From the NCBI RefSeq assembly GCF_005144885.1, contig NZ_CP039690.1:1302001-1366000 (forward strand): a DNA stretch of 64,000 bases, given 5' to 3'. The notes below the pieces were generated by a model. It was not told the DNA's origin, searched no databases, and saw nothing but the letters and a program-made list of their open reading frames with translations. Both the position numbers and the translations under genes were made by a program. Shown here one piece after another: positions 59,858-64,000 of this stretch; position 1 is the first letter of the stretch, and each line of letters begins with the position of its first letter. This stretch comes from Phreatobacter stygius. GTDB taxonomy: Bacteria > Pseudomonadota > Alphaproteobacteria > Rhizobiales > Phreatobacteraceae.

Positions 59858-60787
59858 ATGAGCCCGCGCATTTCCTGGGAAGGCGTCTTCCCGGCCGTGA
59901 CCACCCAGTTCCGCGACGACCTGTCGCTCGACATCGACGCCACCGCCGGCGTCATGGACCGCCTGATCCGCGACGGCGTCTCGGGCCTGATCATCTGTGG
60001 TTCGGTCGGCGAGAACACCTCGCTCGAGCGCAAGGAGAAGATCGCCATCATGGAAGCGGCGAAATCGGTCGCCGCCGGCCGCGTGCCGGTTCTCTGCGGC
60101 ATCGCCGAATTCACCACCGCCTTCGCGGTCGAGACCGCCAAGGAAGCGTCCCGTGTCGGCATCGACGGCATCATGGTCATGCCGGCGCTGGTCTATTCGT
60201 CGAAGCCGCACGAGACCGCCGCGCATTTCCGCGCGGTCGCCTGCGCCACCGACCTGCCGGTCATGCTCTACAACAACCCGCCGATCTATAAGAACGACGT
60301 GACGCCGGATATCCTCGTCTCGCTCGCCGATGTCGAGACGGTCGTCTGCTTCAAGGACTCCTCCGGCGACACCCGCCGCTTCATCGATACCCGCAACAAG
60401 GTCGGCGATCGCTTCGTGCTGTTCGCCGGTCTCGACGACGTCATCGTCGAGAGCGTCGCCATGGGCGCCGCCGGCTGGGTCTCCGGCATGTCCAACGCGT
60501 TCCCGCGCGAGGGCGAGACGCTGTTCCGGCTCGCCAAGCAGGGCCGCTTCGCCGAAGCCATGCCGCTCTACGAATGGTTCATGCCGCTCCTGCATCTCGA
60601 TGCCCGCCCGGACCTCGTCCAGTGCATCAAGCTCTGCGAGCACATCATGGGCCGCGGCACCTGGCTCACCCGCCCGCCGCGGCTGGCCCTGCTGCCGCAC
60701 GAGAAAGCCGAGGTCGAGGCCATGATGGCCGCCGCCTTGAAGGTTCGCCCCGCCCTCCCCGATGTCGGCCTGAAGATCGCCGCCTGA
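59858..60787 (+). CDS. DapA-family lyase/deaminase, probably pyrroline-4-hydroxy-2-carboxylate deaminase
   Basis: A 309-residue TIM-barrel protein of the dihydrodipicolinate-synthase family. Schiff-base Lys166 (VVCFKDSSGD) and Tyr138 (VMLYNNPPIY) are present, as is the N-terminal GSVGENTSLERKEK motif. In hydroxyproline catabolism such proteins deaminate 1-pyrroline-4-hydroxy-2-carboxylate to 2-oxoglutarate semialdehyde. The TRAP genes upstream and a 4-hydroxyproline-epimerase-like gene downstream favour this over lysine biosynthesis. GGAG precedes the ATG. Other DapA-family aldolases remain possible. Confidence 0.78.
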   Translation: MSPRISWEGVFPAVTTQFRDDLSLDIDATAGVMDRLIRDGVSGLIICGSVGENTSLERKEKIAIMEAAKSVAAGRVPVLCGIAEFTTAFAVETAKEASRVGIDGIMVMPALVYSSKPHETAAHFRAVACATDLPVMLYNNPPIYKNDVTPDILVSLADVETVVCFKDSSGDTRRFIDTRNKVGDRFVLFAGLDDVIVESVAMGAAGWVSGMSNAFPREGETLFRLAKQGRFAEAMPLYEWFMPLLHLDARPDLVQCIKLCEHIMGRGTWLTRPPRLALLPHEKAEVEAMMAAALKVRPALPDVGLKIAA

Positions 60788-60913
60788 CGTGGCACGTCAC
60801 CTGGCCCTTCTCCGCATTTGCCGAGCGTTAAGCACAATGCGGAGAGGCTTCCCCGGGCTTAACCTGCCGTTGAGCGGGATCGGCTCCTTTGCCCTGGGGG
60901 ACAGGGGTGTTCG

Positions 60914-62149
60914 ATGGACAGGACCGACATGACATTCAGCCTGCCGACCTGGCGCGTCACGCGCTGGTTGGTGGAGCCGGGCGCGGATGTTCCCGACAAT
61001 ATCCGCCACGCGCTGATCGCCAGCCTGTTCGGCACCTTGCCGATCTTCTTTGGCGGGGTCGCCAACACCATCCTGGTCGCGACCGCGGTGGTCATCCGCC
61101 AGCCGCAGCCGCTGTTCATCGCCTGGCTCTGTTTCGAAGTGGCCCTGTGCATCAGCCGTTTCGTCGTGCTGGTCGTTGCGCAGCGCGCCGCGGCCGCCGG
61201 ACGCAAGACGCCGACCGATATCTCGATCGTGCTCGCCGTCTGCTGGGGCTTCAGCGTCGGCCTCGGCACATTTCTCGGCCTGACCTGCGGCGACGGGGTG
61301 ATCGCGACGCTCACCTGCCTCTCCGCCGCCGCCATGGTCGGCGGCATATGCTTCCGCAATTTCGGCGCGCCGCGCATGGCCGCCGCCATGATCGTGCTGA
61401 GCCTCGGCCCTTTGTGCCTCGGCACCCTGTTCACCGGCGAGCCGCTGCTGCTGGTCGTGTTCCTGCAGATCCCCTTCTATCTCTACAGCATGAGCGCCGC
61501 GGCCTTCAGGCTGAACCGGATGGTGGTGACGACCATGAAGGCCGAGCAGGACAACGCCCATCGCGCGCGCCATGACGCGCTGACCGGCCTGTCCAACCGC
61601 GCCGGCCTGACCAGCGCGTTGAGCGACCGGCTGGCCGGCCGCGCCGATGCCCCCAGCCACCTCGCCCTGTTCTACCTCGACCTCGACGGCTTCAAGACGG
61701 TCAACGATACCTATGGCCACGCCGCCGGCGACCGGGTGCTGCAGCTGGTCGCCGACAGGTTCGACGGACTGGTGCGCATTGGCGACGTCACCGCCCGGCT
61801 CGGCGGCGACGAATTCGTCGTGCTGGCCGACATGATCGATCCGGATACGGCGCTCCGCTTCGGCGCACGGCTGATCGAGGCGATCGCCGGCAGCTATGAT
61901 CTCGGCGACGGCGCCGAGGCCTTGGTCGGCGTCAGCGTCGGCATAGCCTGCGCGCCCGACCATGGCAGCGATGTCGCGACCCTGCTGGCCGCTGCCGATG
62001 CCGCCCTTTATGACGCAAAGTCGCTCGGCAAATGCCGCTGCGCCCTGGCAACCGCCAATGCGGGCGCCGCAAACCTGCTTCGGAACGCGCCGCCGCGCGA
62101 CCGTGATAGGCTCGCCGGCCCCGCCCTGGCCGTCCGCTCGGCGGCCTGA
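60914..62149 (+). CDS. Membrane-bound diguanylate cyclase
   Basis: A 411-residue protein. The first ~205 residues hold about five or six membrane segments. The GGDEF domain begins near DALTGLSNRAGL and has the intact active site LGGDEFV, with LDLDGFKTVNDTYGHAAGD before it, so c-di-GMP synthesis is expected. No EAL domain. It lies within the presumed hydroxyproline cluster, 126 bases after the DapA-like gene and 80 before the epimerase gene, in the same direction; functional linkage is not shown. Confidence 0.88.
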   Translation: MDRTDMTFSLPTWRVTRWLVEPGADVPDNIRHALIASLFGTLPIFFGGVANTILVATAVVIRQPQPLFIAWLCFEVALCISRFVVLVVAQRAAAAGRKTPTDISIVLAVCWGFSVGLGTFLGLTCGDGVIATLTCLSAAAMVGGICFRNFGAPRMAAAMIVLSLGPLCLGTLFTGEPLLLVVFLQIPFYLYSMSAAAFRLNRMVVTTMKAEQDNAHRARHDALTGLSNRAGLTSALSDRLAGRADAPSHLALFYLDLDGFKTVNDTYGHAAGDRVLQLVADRFDGLVRIGDVTARLGGDEFVVLADMIDPDTALRFGARLIEAIAGSYDLGDGAEALVGVSVGIACAPDHGSDVATLLAAADAALYDAKSLGKCRCALATANAGAANLLRNAPPRDRDRLAGPALAVRSAA

Positions 62150-62229
62150 TCGGTGCCATGGATCGTCACCGGTTGCATGCCGGCGCGGGCCGCCGCATAC
62201 CGGCGGCGCAATGTGAAGCAGGCCAAGCC

Positions 62230-63237
62230 ATGTCACGCACCACCTTCTTCTGCATCGACGGCCATACCTGCGGCAATCCGGTGCGTGTCGTCACCGGCGG
62301 CTCGATCCCGCAACTTGCGGGCGACACCATGTTCGAGCGGCGCCAGCATTTCCTCCGGGAGTTCGACTGGATCCGCACCGGCCTGATGTTCGAGCCGCGC
62401 GGCCACGACATGATGTCGGGCTCGATCCTCTATCCGCCAACGCGCGCGGATTGCGACGTCGGCATCCTCTTCATCGAAACCTCCGGCTGCCTGCCCATGT
62501 GTGGCCACGGCACCATCGGCACGGTGACCACCATCATCGAGCACGGCCTCGTCACGCCGAAGACGCCGGGCCTCCTGAAGCTCGATACGCCGGCCGGCCT
62601 GGTCGAGGCGCGCTACGTCCAGAACGGCCCCTTTGTCGACAGCGTCCGGCTGACCAATGTGCCCTCGTTCCTGCTCGGGCGCGGCTACGAGGTCGATGTC
62701 GAGGGGCTCGGCACGCTTGTCGTCGATGTCGCTTATGGCGGCAATTTCTACGCCATCGTCGAGCCGCAGCCGGGCTACCGCGATCTCGAGGACCTGCAAC
62801 CCTCCGACGTGCTGCGGTTCAGCCCGGCGCTGCGTCGCGCCTTCAATGCGCGCCACAGAATCGTGCATCCGGCCAATCCGGCGCTCGATCACCTCACCCA
62901 TGTCCTGTGGACCGGTCGGCCCATGCACGGCGGCACCGCCCGCAACGCGGTGTTCTATGGCGACAAGGCGATCGACCGCTCGCCCTGCGGCACCGGCACG
63001 TCGGCCCGCATGGCCCAGCTCGCCGCCACCGGCCGGCTCGCCGCGGGTGACGATTTCATCCATGAATCGATCATCGGCTCGAAGTTCACCGGCCGGATCG
63101 AAGGCCAGACCCGGGTCGGCCATGTCGAAGCGATCATTCCCTCGATCGAGGGCTGGGCGCGGGTGACCGGCACCAGCACGATCACCATTGACGATCGCGA
63201 TCCCTATTGGGCCGGATTTCAAGTCGCCGATCGGTAA
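62230..63237 (+). CDS. Proline racemase family, probably 4-hydroxyproline 2-epimerase
   Basis: A 335-residue cofactor-independent racemase/epimerase. Both catalytic cysteines are present: Cys91 in PMCGHGTIG and Cys253 in DRSPCGTGTSARMA, so it is an epimerase rather than the dehydratase form (which has Thr). The start ATG 62230 gives SRTTFFCIDGHTCGNPVRVV, the normal beginning. Context points to conversion of trans-4-hydroxy-L-proline to the cis-D isomer, the first step of the pathway. The next enzyme, a D-hydroxyproline dehydrogenase, and the final semialdehyde dehydrogenase are not in this window. Confidence 0.85.
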   Translation: MSRTTFFCIDGHTCGNPVRVVTGGSIPQLAGDTMFERRQHFLREFDWIRTGLMFEPRGHDMMSGSILYPPTRADCDVGILFIETSGCLPMCGHGTIGTVTTIIEHGLVTPKTPGLLKLDTPAGLVEARYVQNGPFVDSVRLTNVPSFLLGRGYEVDVEGLGTLVVDVAYGGNFYAIVEPQPGYRDLEDLQPSDVLRFSPALRRAFNARHRIVHPANPALDHLTHVLWTGRPMHGGTARNAVFYGDKAIDRSPCGTGTSARMAQLAATGRLAAGDDFIHESIIGSKFTGRIEGQTRVGHVEAIIPSIEGWARVTGTSTITIDDRDPYWAGFQVADR

Positions 63238-63262
63238 CGTCGCCGGCCGGTCGGCGCGCCGT

Positions 63263-63658
63263 TCAAGGCTGCGGCGCGACCACCGGATAGACCGAGGTGA
63301 ACGGCTCGATGCGGACGATGCCGGCGGCGAAGACGCCGACCTTGGCCATCGGCGCCATGACCAATGCGCCGTCGACCCGGCGCTGCACCGCATAGCGCCA
63401 GAGCGACACCTGCCCCTCGGCGGCGATCTTGCGGGAAATCAGTTCGGCCTGGGCGCCGGCGCCAAGCCCTGCCAGTTCGGCATCCGGCACGCCGATGAAG
63501 ATCTCGTCGCGCGGCCCGATCACCTTGAACAGGGTGATGCCGCTCGCGGCCGGAGCGGTGCCGACCGCCGAGGCCGCGCTGCCGGCGAGACCCGACATCA
63601 GGGCTGCGAGGCTGCCGGCCATCAGGGTACGGCGGGCAATCGGGGACGAGAGGGCCAT
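63263..63658 (-). CDS. Small Tat-exported protein of unknown function
   Basis: A 131-residue protein with the leader PIARRTLMAGSLAALMSGLAG (twin-arginine, cut near residue 33, AASA). The mature part is about 98 residues (ITLFKVIGPRDEIFIGVPDAELAGL...), without cysteines and without a recognised motif. ATG 63658 has GGAG upstream. Convergent with the epimerase gene. The segment TLFKVIGPRDEIFIGV looks like a conserved core, but I cannot name a family. Confidence 0.6.
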   Translation of the reverse strand: MALSSPIARRTLMAGSLAALMSGLAGSAASAVGTAPAASGITLFKVIGPRDEIFIGVPDAELAGLGAGAQAELISRKIAAEGQVSLWRYAVQRRVDGALVMAPMAKVGVFAAGIVRIEPFTSVYPVVAPQP

Positions 63659-63874
63659 GACGAGATCTCCGGTGGATTGGCGCTGACATCTTGGGCGTGA
63701 AGCGGCATCCACGCCGCGTGTGAGGGCGGGGTTTCGCGCACCGATATTTCAGTTGGACGGCTCGCCCGCGTGGCCATGTTTCGACAGCCGAGGCCCAGCC
63801 TTCCCCGGCGATCCGGGAGTGGCGCAATCCCCATCGTCCTGGGACAGCCATGCTTGACAGATTGGCGAGCCTTG

Positions 63875-63895
63875 TATGTAACGTTATTACATAAC
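63875..63895. promoter_or_regulatory. Palindromic operator-like site before the last gene
   Basis: TATGTAA-CGTTA-TTACATA (63875-63893) is a 7-5-7 inverted repeat, overlapping a second palindrome GTTAT-TAC-ATAAC (63883-63895). It is strikingly AT-rich within GC-rich DNA, 37 bases before the ATG at 63932. The GTTAT(N3)ATAAC core resembles Zur-type zinc boxes of alphaproteobacteria, but the regulator cannot be assigned with certainty. Confidence 0.5.
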
Positions 63896-63931
63896 GAAGC
63901 CCCTACCCCAGGCGGCCCGGAGCAGCCACGC

Positions 63932-64000
63932 ATGCCTTTGCCCAATGCCTTCAAGTCCTCGTCGCTCGGCCTTCTCGCCTTGTCGATCCTGTCCGTTGGT
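63932..64000 (+). CDS. Start of an exported protein (3' end outside window)
   Basis: Only 23 codons are visible: MPLPNAFKSSSLGLLALSIL and three more, a typical signal peptide start with basic n-region and hydrophobic core. The gene continues beyond the window. The operator-like palindrome just upstream suggests a metal- or nutrient-controlled surface protein such as a TonB-dependent receptor or binding protein, which is inference only. The ribosome site is weak (GGAGC at 63919-63923). Confidence 0.5.
   Translation, partial: MPLPNAFKSSSLGLLALSILSVG

Overview
This window is GC-rich chromosomal DNA of an alphaproteobacterium, most probably a Hyphomicrobiales (Rhizobiales) member. The evidence is the block inositol-phosphatase / MmgR-type small RNA / N-formylglutamate amidohydrolase / CpdR, a SAM-II riboswitch, AapJ-QM-type amino-acid transport genes, and a gyrB that is not next to dnaA/dnaN/recF. 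The genus cannot be fixed from the sequence alone. No phage, integrase, IS element, CRISPR array or rRNA was seen; there is one tRNA (Val-GAC).

Layout. 1-2236: the end of an FAD oxidoreductase and a glycerol-kinase-like FGGY kinase. 2286-6370: a LodA/LodB quinoprotein oxidase pair plus a membrane protein, bounded by a decayed copy of the gyrB 3' end on the left and by intact gyrB on the right. 6371-24389: core genes (gyrB, a host-attachment-type protein, two MltB-type lytic transglycosylases, an SGNH-fold DUF459 protein, gltB-gltD, threonine aldolase, a small heat-shock protein) and several small exported proteins. 24522-29992: lipase-like hydrolase, hisN-type phosphatase, MFS transporter, MmgR sRNA, N-formylglutamate amidohydrolase, cpdR and tRNA-Val. 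30209-33577: amino-acid ABC transporter genes without their ATPase. 36410-44584: a divergent ABC-transport region of sulfonate type with three substrate-binding proteins, a class II aldolase-like protein and a flavoprotein/ferredoxin pair. 47301-51321: a methionine-type ABC transporter (metQ-N-I-Q) behind a SAM-II riboswitch. 55986-63237: a GntR/TRAP/DapA-like/epimerase cluster that looks like hydroxyproline use, with a diguanylate cyclase inserted. 63932-end: the start of an exported protein behind a palindromic operator-like site.

The most interesting signal is regulatory. A 16-bp inverted repeat (RTTCTT-4-AAGAAC type) lies exactly 7 nt upstream of TTGACAT at three places: ahead of each of the two divergent sulfonate-type operons, and ahead of the SAM-II-controlled methionine operon. 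The same spacing at three functionally related promoters suggests a sulfur-limitation regulon with an unidentified regulator. Other notable points are the gyrB 3'-end duplication at the edge of the lodAB segment, and the stacked control elements (box, riboswitch, 30-codon leader ORF, terminator-like hairpin) ahead of the methionine operon.
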